The translations under genes were made by a program, and so were the position numbers. A DNA stretch of 16,937 nt from JBCCRH01 sp039208045. GTDB lineage: Bacteria > Bacteroidota > Bacteroidia > Chitinophagales > Saprospiraceae. The stretch covers positions 1 to 16,937 of the forward strand of contig JBCCRH010000074.1 of the NCBI GenBank assembly GCA_039208045.1. Direction: 5' to 3'. Shown here piece by piece: positions 7,688 to 16,100 of this stretch. Position 1 is the first letter of the stretch, and the number at the start of each line of letters is the position of its first letter. The notes beneath the pieces were generated by a model. That model saw only the letters and a list, made by a program, of their open reading frames with translations, was not told where the DNA came from and ran no database searches.

Positions 7688-7710
7688 TTTAGACTATGTT
7701 CAAATAAGTC

Positions 7711-7731
7711 AGCTGGCCTGCGCTCCAGCTA
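7711..7731 (-). terminator. Stop-codon-embedded hairpin D after the DUF4230 gene
   Basis: A perfect 6-bp stem AGCTGG/CCAGCT (7711-7716 and 7725-7730) with an 8-nt loop. The AG of the TAG stop (7729-7731, read on the - strand) is inside the stem. The interior reads GAGCGCAGG on the - strand, which resembles the complement of the hairpin A and C loop (GAGCGAAG). No U-tract follows directly. Confidence 0.45.
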
Positions 7732-8946
7732 ATCAAGATCTACCTGCCGGTCTGATAGCTCCGTATTTAGCTCTTCTACATCCGAAAACTGCCTAAATTT
7801 CACCCTCAACTTATAGCGATTGTTCATGGTAGAAACCAGTGGACTAAACATGGTATTCATCAGTTCTACTGCTTGTGTCTTTGCCTTGTCCATAATATCG
7901 CTTTCCAGAGCATCTCGTCGAAACTCCTGACGTAGCACATTAAAATTTTCGTTTAAATCAATATTCTTCACCTCTCGTAGCCAGCCAATATCCAACTTAT
8001 CAATTTTGGGATATACCTCGTGGGAAAGAATAGTAGGCTCCGGTAGTGTCACCGACACAATGCCGTTTCTAGAGTCTAGACTTACGTCAAAATAGTCATT
8101 TAGGCGAAAGCCGACCTTCAACTTGCTGATGGCTGCAATTTCGATGTCTGATGAGGATACCGAGAAGCCCCACACCTTCGTCTGAAGGCGTTTATTGAGC
8201 CCTTTCTTATCCTGCACTTCCATAGTGGCTAACTCCGCAATAATTCGTTCTACCTTCTCTTGCAGCATCCCCCTAGATCGACTAAAATCCTCAATGGCCG
8301 CTCGTTCTTCCATGCGCTTCATCATGGGCTGCAAAGCTTCAGTGAGCGCAATACCACAAGGCGTGTCCACAGATTGACCTTTGGCAAAAAAACTGCCTCC
8401 TTCTGTTTCGATGATACTGGTCAATACATGGTTCACCAGAAAGCAAGTGTATTTTGAGGCTACCTCTTGCAGCATTTCGATCGAGCTAGAGGCTTCATTA
8501 TCATACCACGTTTGATAAAAATTGGAAGTGGTATCTTTAAGCTGAATAAAATCATTGTAATATAGGCTTCGGAGATAGGGGTGATGCTTTTCGTATTCGA
8601 CCCGTGCCCGGCGCCGTTGTGTATCGCTGAGGCCCATGCGCTTAGATACATGATCGAGAATATCAATATTCAAATCAAAGACTAATTCGTTAAATTCTCG
8701 GCGATAGCGGCGGGGATTACTCAGGATAGCCATTGCATTTTCCTCGTCTATCTCCATATTGAATTCGCTAGGCATGTAATTGAGTTGTACCTCTTGAGGA
8801 ACGGTGGTAAAACCCGTGGCTTTATTCCATAAATATTTGTAAGCTACGATAGCTAGCAAAGAGAGGACGAGCACAAAAATGAGTAATCGTCCAGTATTCT
8901 GCAGGTTTAAGCCGCCGGTGGGAAGAGATGGTTTTTCTTTTGCCAT
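7729..8946 (-). CDS. Membrane-anchored DUF4230 protein
   Basis: A 405-residue protein with a Lys-containing, Pro/Gly-rich cytoplasmic tail, one transmembrane helix at about 20-40 (RLLIFVLVLSLLAIVAYKYLW) and a large extracytoplasmic part. The last third (about 255-390) has the DUF4230 pattern: a beta-rich segment VWGFSVSSSDIEIAAISKLKVGFRL, then VSVTLPEPTILSHEV, then a long helix RRDALESDIMDKAKTQAVELMNTM. DUF4230 has no established function. Residues 60-240 are helical and charged and I cannot assign them. The start codon lies 12 bases after the stop of the DinB-family gene, so the two are probably one transcript read leftward. It ends at stop-embedded hairpin D. Confidence 0.75.
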   Translation of the reverse strand: MAKEKPSLPTGGLNLQNTGRLLIFVLVLSLLAIVAYKYLWNKATGFTTVPQEVQLNYMPSEFNMEIDEENAMAILSNPRRYRREFNELVFDLNIDILDHVSKRMGLSDTQRRRARVEYEKHHPYLRSLYYNDFIQLKDTTSNFYQTWYDNEASSSIEMLQEVASKYTCFLVNHVLTSIIETEGGSFFAKGQSVDTPCGIALTEALQPMMKRMEERAAIEDFSRSRGMLQEKVERIIAELATMEVQDKKGLNKRLQTKVWGFSVSSSDIEIAAISKLKVGFRLNDYFDVSLDSRNGIVSVTLPEPTILSHEVYPKIDKLDIGWLREVKNIDLNENFNVLRQEFRRDALESDIMDKAKTQAVELMNTMFSPLVSTMNNRYKLRVKFRQFSDVEELNTELSDRQVDLD

Positions 8947-8958
8947 TATTATAAATAA

Positions 8959-9483
8959 TTATTTTTCAGATACAATAGTAGCCTGTTTTTCTCTCAAATA
9001 CCAAATATAGTCGGTTCGAGGAACCAGATTAACACCCAATTGACGTAAAATAGTGATCAATTGCCCTCTGTGGTAGGTGCCATGATTGATACAATGCATT
9101 CCGATATCAGCAATCCGAATTGAATATTCATTACCGCTGGTATCCTTAAAAAGACAGTGCGACTCCACATTTAGATTGGGTTGGTGAAAAAAATCCACCC
9201 AATCGAAGGTGCTTTTCATCAATGCAGCTAACACCTCATCTTTGTCCCCCACGAATGTCTTGCTCGGAAACGCTGTCGGAGAAGCACCATTCAGTCGAGA
9301 TAACCAGATTTCCTGCGCATCCCAAATATGCAAAACCGTAAGTCGAACACTAGGAAAGCTACTCGCTACTTTCTTGTCGAATTCCGGTGTAGTCAAGTGC
9401 TGCAATGCACGCATCAATTGCTGGTTAGCCCAGCTATTGTAGTACACATAGTCTAATAGTTGGTTATGCAGGTTTCTTTCCAT
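8959..9483 (-). CDS. DinB-family (DinB/YfiT-like) metalloprotein
   Basis: A 174-residue four-helix-bundle protein of the DinB/YfiT-like superfamily. The characteristic three-histidine metal site is visible: His52 in the second helix (LHIWDAQEIWLSRL) and His134 and His138 in the motif GMHCINHGTYHRGQL. The N-terminus LLDYVYYNSWANQQLMRAL is also typical. Characterised relatives are thiol-dependent S-transferases (for example with bacillithiol or mycothiol) or have no known activity, so the substrate cannot be assigned. Length is normal for the family. It is the first gene of a probable operon with the DUF4230 gene 12 bases downstream. A -7 box TAATTTTG lies just upstream. It is transcribed divergently from folP. 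Confidence 0.88.
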   Translation of the reverse strand: MERNLHNQLLDYVYYNSWANQQLMRALQHLTTPEFDKKVASSFPSVRLTVLHIWDAQEIWLSRLNGASPTAFPSKTFVGDKDEVLAALMKSTFDWVDFFHQPNLNVESHCLFKDTSGNEYSIRIADIGMHCINHGTYHRGQLITILRQLGVNLVPRTDYIWYLREKQATIVSEK

Positions 9484-9505
9484 AGTTGAATGATAGTGGT
9501 TTATC

Positions 9506-9513
9506 CAAAATTA
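9506..9513 (-). promoter_or_regulatory. Predicted -7 element of the DinB-DUF4230 operon
   Basis: TAATTTTG on the - strand matches TAnnTTTG exactly and lies 22 bp upstream of the DinB-family ATG, implying a very short leader. I find no convincing TTTG at -33 spacing. The same octamer occurs upstream of the TonB receptor gene. Confidence 0.4.
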
Positions 9514-9564
9514 ATAACTTTATTGCAAGGGATTCGTTTATACGAATTCGATTTGAATTGTAAA

Positions 9565-9727
9565 TAGACTTGTTTCGCCGGCCACTAAATGGCTGCAAGC
9601 GGCAAGATTTCATCCTGCACTGCGTTAAAAAGCCTCGCCGATGCTACGGCATCGTCTGCGTTTTTTGCCTTGTTCAGAATAAAATTTGCTACGCTTTCGC
9701 TCATTCGCAACCGGCGGAACAAGTCTA
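9565..9727. mobile_element. 163-bp imperfect palindromic MITE-like element
   Basis: The outermost 17 bases, TAGACTTGTTTCGCCGG (9565-9581), and the inverted CCGGCGGAACAAGTCTA (9711-9727) match at 16 of 17 positions. The complementarity continues weakly inward to a central hairpin CGATGC-TACG-GCATCG flanked by A5 and T6 runs, so the whole element is one long imperfect palindrome. It has no coding capacity. Termini, size and structure fit a miniature inverted-repeat element or REP-type element. I see no clear target-site duplication beyond a possible TA. It ends 18 bp before the folP ATG. Confidence 0.65.
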
Positions 9728-9745
9728 ATAAGGAACTTTTATTGC

Positions 9746-10585
9746 ATGCTGCACGCTCAGACCACCCTCAATTGTAAAGGCTTCCTGTTGGACTTAAGCA
9801 CGCCCATTGTCATGGGAATTCTCAACGTTACGCCGGATAGCTTTTATGACGGTGGGAAGTACCAAAAAGACACGGCCATTTTACGCCAAGTAGAAAAAAT
9901 GCTGGAAGAGGGCGCTGCGATTATTGATATTGGTGGAATGTCTTCCAGACCTGGTGCTGAGATCATTTCTGTAGACGAAGAACTGGGCCGAGTAATTCCG
10001 GTAGTGACAGCGATTCATCGCGAATTTCCGGCAGCTTTACTTTCTGTAGATACTATTAGAGGGAAGGTGGCGAAAACAGCTGTGGAAGCAGGAGCGCATT
10101 TGATCAATGATATTTCAGCGGGCCGCTTGGACGAATCCATGTATCCTACCATTGCGGAGCTAAAAGTACCCTATATCTTGATGCATATGAAGGGGCAGCC
10201 TAAGACCATGCAGCAGCAGACGCAGTATCAAGACTTAGTAGAGGAAATTCTAGATTTTTTGATAGCAGAAGTGGGGAAGCTAAAGACAATGGGCATAGTG
10301 GATATTGTAATTGACCCCGGTTTTGGGTTTGGCAAAACGGTAGGTCAGAATTTTGAGTTACTCAAAAAAATGCACGTCTTCCATATCCTTGGACTGCCTA
10401 TTCTTGCTGGTTTATCGCGCAAATCAATGATCTACAAATCGCTGAATATAACAGCGGCTGATGCGCTGAATGGTACTACGGCGCTAAATATGGTAGCTTT
10501 GCAACAGGGTGCTCGAATCTTGCGCGTACACGATGTACAAGCTGCTGTAGAGACGATAAAACTTTGGCAACAGCTCGAAAGATAA
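9746..10585 (+). CDS. folP: Dihydropteroate synthase
   Basis: Condenses p-aminobenzoate with 6-hydroxymethyl-7,8-dihydropterin pyrophosphate to give dihydropteroate, the sulfonamide-sensitive step of folate synthesis in the cytosol. The 279-residue TIM barrel shows the family motifs in order: GILNVTPDSFYDGG (24-37), DIGGMSSRPG (61-70), SVDT (100-103), the loop with ND at 121-122, DPGFGFGK (190-197), AGLSRKSM (221-228) and RVHDV (260-264). I start it at ATG 9746, with AAGGAA 10 bases upstream, because the longer reading from a TTG at 9686 runs into the palindromic element and adds no conserved sequence; the length then matches the family. It is followed after 3 bases by the next gene, so translation is probably coupled. 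The start site lies just downstream of a MITE-like element. Confidence 0.95.
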   Translation: MLHAQTTLNCKGFLLDLSTPIVMGILNVTPDSFYDGGKYQKDTAILRQVEKMLEEGAAIIDIGGMSSRPGAEIISVDEELGRVIPVVTAIHREFPAALLSVDTIRGKVAKTAVEAGAHLINDISAGRLDESMYPTIAELKVPYILMHMKGQPKTMQQQTQYQDLVEEILDFLIAEVGKLKTMGIVDIVIDPGFGFGKTVGQNFELLKKMHVFHILGLPILAGLSRKSMIYKSLNITAADALNGTTALNMVALQQGARILRVHDVQAAVETIKLWQQLER

Positions 10586-10588
10586 AGT

Positions 10589-12088
10589 ATGGATAAAAGC
10601 GTTCAAAAAGTACTGACCGAAAATGATATTAAGCGCGTGACGCTGCGCTTCCTGAAAGGCTATTATAAATACCGTCCACGGAAAGGAAACACGGAGGTAA
10701 GTGCGGATATGCGTGGGGTAGGCGGTATCATTGCCGATGGTTTCTTAAAGTTTAAACAAGAAGACGATACGGATTTCACCGCTACTTTTGAAGCTACTTC
10801 CTATGATACCAGCCATGAGGTTAGATTTCGACGATTGAATACATTGCTAGCTTGGGATGGGGCTGCCTTTGCCCTCGTGGCGACTACTGTTTTTTATATT
10901 CTTGGTCACGAGTTTTCTTTTTTAAGAGTACGAGATTGGACGGCGCTTATCACCTTGGGGTTGCTGGCCCTGTTTGGTATTTCTACGTTCTTCAGTTATT
11001 TACTTTTGTTTCGCCATTTGAAGCGCTATCGCTACATCTACGCTATCGAACAATTCAAGCAGTATCATGCTGACGAACAGTGGATTGCGATTGGGGAAGA
11101 TGTATTCCCAATTTCTTTAGACCGCTACTATGAGGAGTTAAAAAACCAATGTATTCATAATGGATTTGGCTTAATCGTTGTATCAATCACCGAAGAGCCC
11201 CAACTCCTCATTACCCCCTCGCGCCAAGAACTGTTTGGCGCGCAGCGCCAGCTTATCCAATTTGTTTCTCAAAATGAACTGACCCGGCGCTTTCAGTCTG
11301 CACAGTATAAAGAATGGGTAGAACGGTTTACCAAGAGTTGGACGGGGTGGTTTAGCAAATCTGGGATGGAGAATTTGGAGCGTTTCCGCAAACGGTATAT
11401 GTATCAGATTGTGATTGCAGCTCTCAGTTTGATCATTATGGGAGGAATCTTCTGGGTGCAGTCAGAAGATCAGAAGATCGAATATGTCAGCCAAAGAGTG
11501 TATGTGGATGAGTTTGCTGCGCGAAGATCAGCTAAAGAGCTTAGCCAAGAACCAACTACTTACTTTATTGATACCCCTTACTTGTACCCACTCCCGCTAC
11601 TCACCCGCAGCAATAGAGAGGATATTGCATTCGATTTTGATCCTATTACAACAATTATTCGTCCACGCGCGGAAACCAAAGAGCTACCTCCCAAAACAAT
11701 ACTTCCTATTCCAGAAACCATTGTGGGAGAGCCAGATATCATCATCCGAACAGAAGAAAATAACCGACTAGCTCTATACGATTGTGAACGTTTCTACAAT
11801 TTCACGGAGCCTAAATTTATATTGCTTGAAGGGCTGTACGAAGATTTCGAAGCCACTAACCAAAGGGTAGGGGAGTTGAATGGAGCGGGATTAGATGCCA
11901 GTGGCATGTGGTTGGGCTGCTTCCGAACAGAGAGCGAGCAGTATGCCGTCTTCATAGGCTTGCTCTATAACACGATTGACGAAGCAGGCGACGCCATAGA
12001 TAAGGTATTTGATGCAGTTGATGCACGAGAGGTCGCCTTGAATGTACGAATCTTCGAAATTGTACCAGATGTGAGAACAGAACAGTAA
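10589..12088 (+). CDS. Uncharacterised three-helix membrane protein with possible SPOR-like C-terminus
   Basis: 499 residues, not recognised as a named family. Visible parts: a basic/charged N-terminus (1-85), two adjacent membrane helices (about 87-107 and 117-141), a cytosolic alpha/beta segment (about 145-268, including a hydrophobic strand GFGLIVVSI and LLITPSRQELFG), a third membrane helix (about 271-290), a Pro/Thr-rich linker (about 300-400), and a terminal domain (about 417-490) with KFILLEGLYEDFEATNQRV, GMWLGCF and YAVFIGLLYNTIDEAGDAI. The alternating strand, helix and aromatic pattern of the last part resembles SPOR peptidoglycan-binding domains; this is my inference, not a firm match. 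If right, the C-terminus is periplasmic. The gene starts 3 bases after folP, so they are cotranscribed, but no functional link to folate is evident. Its stop codon shares a palindrome with the convergent GDPD gene. Confidence 0.8.
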   Translation: MDKSVQKVLTENDIKRVTLRFLKGYYKYRPRKGNTEVSADMRGVGGIIADGFLKFKQEDDTDFTATFEATSYDTSHEVRFRRLNTLLAWDGAAFALVATTVFYILGHEFSFLRVRDWTALITLGLLALFGISTFFSYLLLFRHLKRYRYIYAIEQFKQYHADEQWIAIGEDVFPISLDRYYEELKNQCIHNGFGLIVVSITEEPQLLITPSRQELFGAQRQLIQFVSQNELTRRFQSAQYKEWVERFTKSWTGWFSKSGMENLERFRKRYMYQIVIAALSLIIMGGIFWVQSEDQKIEYVSQRVYVDEFAARRSAKELSQEPTTYFIDTPYLYPLPLLTRSNREDIAFDFDPITTIIRPRAETKELPPKTILPIPETIVGEPDIIIRTEENNRLALYDCERFYNFTEPKFILLEGLYEDFEATNQRVGELNGAGLDASGMWLGCFRTESEQYAVFIGLLYNTIDEAGDAIDKVFDAVDAREVALNVRIFEIVPDVRTEQ

Positions 12089-12106
12089 GCCCCCGAGACA
12101 CTTACT
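12084..12106. terminator. Shared hairpin at the convergent gene ends (hairpin E)
   Basis: AGTAAG (12084-12089) and CTTACT (12101-12106) form a 6-bp perfect stem with an 11-nt loop. The TAA stops of both convergent genes (12086-12088 on + and 12102-12104 on -) lie inside the two arms. There is no U-tract on either side. It is a weak structure; its placement is the notable point. Confidence 0.4.
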
Positions 12107-13025
12107 CTCTTACCATATACTTCTGTCGTTTTGCTTGCGGTGTAATTAGTGCCTGTACCGCCCCAAACGCTTCTATTGGCCGATCAGTCGCCAGTATGTC
12201 GATTCCGCTTGCAACCAAGTCTGCATACACTTTTTCCCCCTTTGCCTCGGCCTGTTTGTCGATGTTTCCCATGGTGCCTTGTATGCAAAGAATCCCTGCT
12301 TGGTGCAAGGTCTCAAAAAGTATGGGCTCAGAGCGTCGAGTCCCCGTAAAAGCAATTACATTTTTAGCAGGAATACCCGCTGCCTGAAATCGTTGCCACT
12401 CCTCCATACTGCGAATGCTAACTGAAAGCATTAAATCGGAGTTTAGCGCTAGCACGTTCTTGGCATCTTCAAAATTATACGTAATTACAGCTACATAATC
12501 CGCTGCACCAGCCGCTTCGATTTGAGTGACCACCTCCTCAAAAGGTACTCCTCGTTTGACATCCAAGGTAATCACCGTTTTTCCCTTTATCCATTGCAGC
12601 ACTTCCTCCAAAGTGGGCACCTTAAAATTAGTAGTTGTTCCAAAATCATCCACCAAGCGAAGCGTTTTTACATACTCCCAATCCCGATCTACCACTTTCC
12701 CCGTCCCCGTCGTCGTGCGATCCAATGATCGATCATGCATCATATACAACACCCCATCCTTACTTTTTACTACATCACATTCAATGATCGACGGCATTTG
12801 CTGTAATACATAGTCAAAGGTCTCAATTGCATTTTCTGGGTAGCCTTCTATATAGCGCCCCCCACGATGCGCGCTAATCATCGGAAATACCTCTCCATCA
12901 TAGCGCAAAAACTGTCGTAGCTCCCCTTCGGGAATAAGCGTGTAATGACCAGGCTGCTGCTTTTGTACATAGCAACTTAGTGGCATCAATATGCAGCAAA
13001 GCAGGAAAAGAAAAGTAGCTCTCAT
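12102..13025 (-). CDS. Glycerophosphodiester phosphodiesterase family protein
   Basis: Predicted to hydrolyse glycerophosphodiesters to glycerol-3-phosphate and an alcohol outside the cytosol. The 307-residue sequence has a hydrophobic N-terminus (1-18) ending in PLSC; Cys18 could be lipidated, but the lipobox is not canonical. The catalytic and metal residues are all visible: HRGG (53-56, His53), PEN (63-65), E82 and D84 in IECDVVKSKDG, and HD at 97-98, followed by LDRTTTG and a C-terminal DILATDRP. The fold is a TIM barrel of usual length. The gene lies downstream of the TonB receptor on the same strand, but a terminator (13071-13096) separates them, so it probably has its own promoter. Its 3' end is 13 bases from that of the convergent membrane-protein gene. 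Confidence 0.93.
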   Translation of the reverse strand: MRATFLFLLCCILMPLSCYVQKQQPGHYTLIPEGELRQFLRYDGEVFPMISAHRGGRYIEGYPENAIETFDYVLQQMPSIIECDVVKSKDGVLYMMHDRSLDRTTTGTGKVVDRDWEYVKTLRLVDDFGTTTNFKVPTLEEVLQWIKGKTVITLDVKRGVPFEEVVTQIEAAGAADYVAVITYNFEDAKNVLALNSDLMLSVSIRSMEEWQRFQAAGIPAKNVIAFTGTRRSEPILFETLHQAGILCIQGTMGNIDKQAEAKGEKVYADLVASGIDILATDRPIEAFGAVQALITPQAKRQKYMVRE

Positions 13026-13070
13026 TAATTTAATTTTAATTGGGCGTGCCGAGTTTGTACCACAAAATAA

Positions 13071-13096
13071 GGGCTTGCTCCCTCAAGAACAAGCCC
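13071..13096 (-). terminator. Rho-independent terminator of the TonB receptor gene
   Basis: On the - strand GGGCTTG (13090-13096) and CAAGCCC (13071-13077) form a 7-bp GC-rich stem with a 12-nt loop, followed by TTATTTTG. It sits about 42 bases past the receptor stop codon and upstream of the GDPD gene. Confidence 0.75.
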
Positions 13097-13110
13097 CCAA
13101 TATATTTTAG

Positions 13111-13140
13111 TAGTACACTGAGCGAAGTCGAAGTGTACTA
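13111..13140 (-). terminator. Stop-codon-embedded hairpin C
   Basis: TAGTACACT/AGTGTACTA form a perfect 9-bp stem around the 12-nt loop TCGACTTCGCTC (13120-13131, - strand), identical to the loop of hairpin A. The TAG stop of the TonB receptor (13138-13140) is the first triplet of the stem. A separate conventional terminator follows, so this hairpin is probably not the terminator itself. Confidence 0.7.
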
Positions 13141-16100
13141 TTCAAAGATGTAACGTACACCCAAATTCATCTGCCAGCGTGAGCTCTGGATACCAGCATC
13201 ATCCAAACGAGTTCTGATCTCATTTTGACTATTCAAGTTGTTTGGATCAAAAGAGAAGGTAGGTACCGTATTCTCACCAGTCGCAGGATCAGCAATGAAA
13301 CCTTCGAAGTTCAACAACTCTACGTTTCCGAAGCCACCTAGCAATGGACGCTGACCCCAAGATGGGTTCAACAAATTGGTGAAGTTCACGATATCAACGG
13401 TAAGCTGGATCGTGTGATCTTTGCCCCCAGCAGCAAAAGTAAAGTCCTGCAAGAAACGCAAATCCACTACATTACTCCAAGGCGCAAAGTTTTGGTTACG
13501 CTGTGCATACTGACCACGAACGGTGCTCAAGTAAGGATCTTCATCGATGAAACGATCTAATAATGCCCACTGCTGATCAGGAGATAGACCATTATCTTCA
13601 ACCAAGATGATATCTTCACGATTTTCTGGTACGTAGATCAAGTTACGCTCACGAGAATCTTCATTATTCAAGCCGCCACGGTCGTTGTAGATGTAAGAGT
13701 AAGGTCTTCCTTGCTGACCTTCGTAGATCAAGGAGAAAGTAGACTTACCACTGAAGTTTTCAGCAATAGCATAAGGGATTTCGTAAGTCAAACCACCGAT
13801 GATGCGGCTACCTGCTGCAAAATCAGAGCGCGTTAGGCCTTGCTCAATATTACGACCATTTACTGCGTGCAATCCTCTCCACTGAGAAGAGTTCTGAGAA
13901 GAAGTACCATCAAACACAGCATAAGAATCTCCGAAAGAGTAGGCAAGTGTACCGAAGAAACCATTATTGAAGTTCTTCGTCAAAGAAGCCGTCAAGTTGT
14001 AAGCATATCCATCATTTACATTGTATCCTAGAAGTACACGACCATAAGTAGGGTCGATTTCGTCACGTCGATCGTAGATCAAACGATTATCAGGCGTACC
14101 CGTCAAGGATTGTGTAGATGGCTTCAAGTTTACGTTTTGGTAAGCTACATTTACTATAGTACGAGTATACAAGAAGTCAAAGTTAGCCACTAATCCGTTA
14201 CCCAATTTTTGGTCAACTACAAGGTTGGCTTTTAAGAACTGTGGTAATTGGAAATCTTCGGCGAACAAATCAATGTCACCAGAAGGCGTTGGATTGCTCA
14301 AGTCTACTTCACCAGGAGGCTGCTTGCCTGGGTCTGGCTCGAACTGATCAGGAATATCAAAGGTAGTACCTCTGTTCAGACCGTAGTTGTTGTAAGCACC
14401 GCCTACCCATACTAAAGGAGCACGGCTGGTGAAAATACCCAAACCACCACGGATTTGTGTTCTGCCCAAACCATTTACATCCCAGTTGAAACCAAAGCGT
14501 GGAGAGAACTGTAGCTGCTCTTCAATGAACTGACCAGTTCTTGCACCGCGCAAATCCCAAGACTCTTCCAATAATGGAATAGTGTTATTGTTGAAATCTT
14601 CGTTGGTAGGCGTTTCATCATAAATGGGCTGATCCACACGTAGACCCACTGTTACTTTGAAATCATCTGTTACTTGTACTTCATCCTGGATATAGAAACC
14701 TAAGATGCTTGAGTTGAAGGCAGCAATGGCATCCGACTCATCACCAATGACATTATCAACCAAAGAGAAAGAACGCTCATATTCTACAGGTGCAGCACCC
14801 GATACAAAATCTTCAACTGATGCAAATTCGTAAGCACCAAAATTAAATGGTACAAATAGGTTTTCTGCACGGAAGAACTCTAAGTGGGTACCTAATGTAA
14901 TGGTGTGATTTCCAGCGTAAATTTCAAAATTATCAGTAACGGTCAAAGTGTTTGTATTCAACAAATTAGCAGTTGAGAAACGCTCAGAACCGAAGAATAA
15001 GCTACCAGAACCATCATCAATGAATACATATGGGAAGTCTGTACCGTTTGGATCACGATCATCACGTACTGCCGTAAAACCGACCGTCAAGTTATTGGCC
15101 ATGGTAGAGCCAATAATTGAGTTCCACTCAAATGTACCAGAATAAGTATTTGATACAAAACGCTCAGAAGAGTTCAAGAAAGCAATCGTATTGAAGTCAG
15201 ACTGTACTCCTTCTAAGTTATCGGCGCGAACCCAACCTAAACGCAAAGCAAATTTGTTGTTTTGGTCAAAGTTATAATCAAACTTCAAATTGAACTTCTC
15301 AGAGTCTAGGAAACGCTCGTTATTGGTAAAGGTACCTGGATCGTAGTTGTATGTATTCTGAAGTACACTCACCAAGTTATTCAACTCAGCTTCGCCAGAG
15401 TCACCAATGTATTCACCTAAACTAAACGGTAGTGGAGTGGTCTCCCGCTGAATCTCTCCATTGAAGAAGAAGAACAACTTATCTTTAATGATTGGCCCAC
15501 CGATACTCAAACCAGTGGTCTGCGCCGTAAACGGCTCAATCGTAGCACCTGCCAGTTCGTCTCTCACAAAGTTTTCATCACGGTAGAAAGTATAAACTGT
15601 TCCTCTCCAGTTATTCGTACCAGAACGTGTAATCGCAGAGATCGCTGCACCAGCGAAACCACCTACACGTACATCGAAAGGAGCGATAGAAATCTGAAGT
15701 TCTTCAATCGCATCTAGTGCAATTGGAGAAACTCCCGTCTGGCCACCATTAGTACCAGAACCAGCCAAACCAAATACGTCGTTGTTTACGGCACCATCAA
15801 TGTAGATGGCATTGTAACGGTTATTCTGACCTGCAAAAGAAAGAGCAAAGCCATCATTTCCTTCAGTAGCTGTCGACTGAGGTGTTAAACGAGTGAAATC
15901 ACCCAAAGAACGAGCTACCGTAGGTAGTGCATTGATTTGTTCTTCAGTGATGGTCGTTTCTGCCCCTGTACGGTTACCATCAAAAATATCGTTGCGGGCA
16001 GCAACAACTTCGATACCAGCTAGTTGTACAGCAGATTCGCTCAAGGTAATACTGAAATTGAAGGACTGGCCCAATCGAAGGAAAATTCCTTCTTTTACCA

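Noticed and set aside
9686..9745. Longer folP reading starting at a TTG
   Set aside because: The added 20 residues come from the right arm of the palindromic element, are not conserved DHPS sequence, and the ATG at 9746 has a ribosome-binding-like AAGGAA at suitable distance.
12149..12813. Several short open frames on both strands within the GDPD gene
   Set aside because: They overlap a gene with all catalytic motifs intact, and have no recognisable products.
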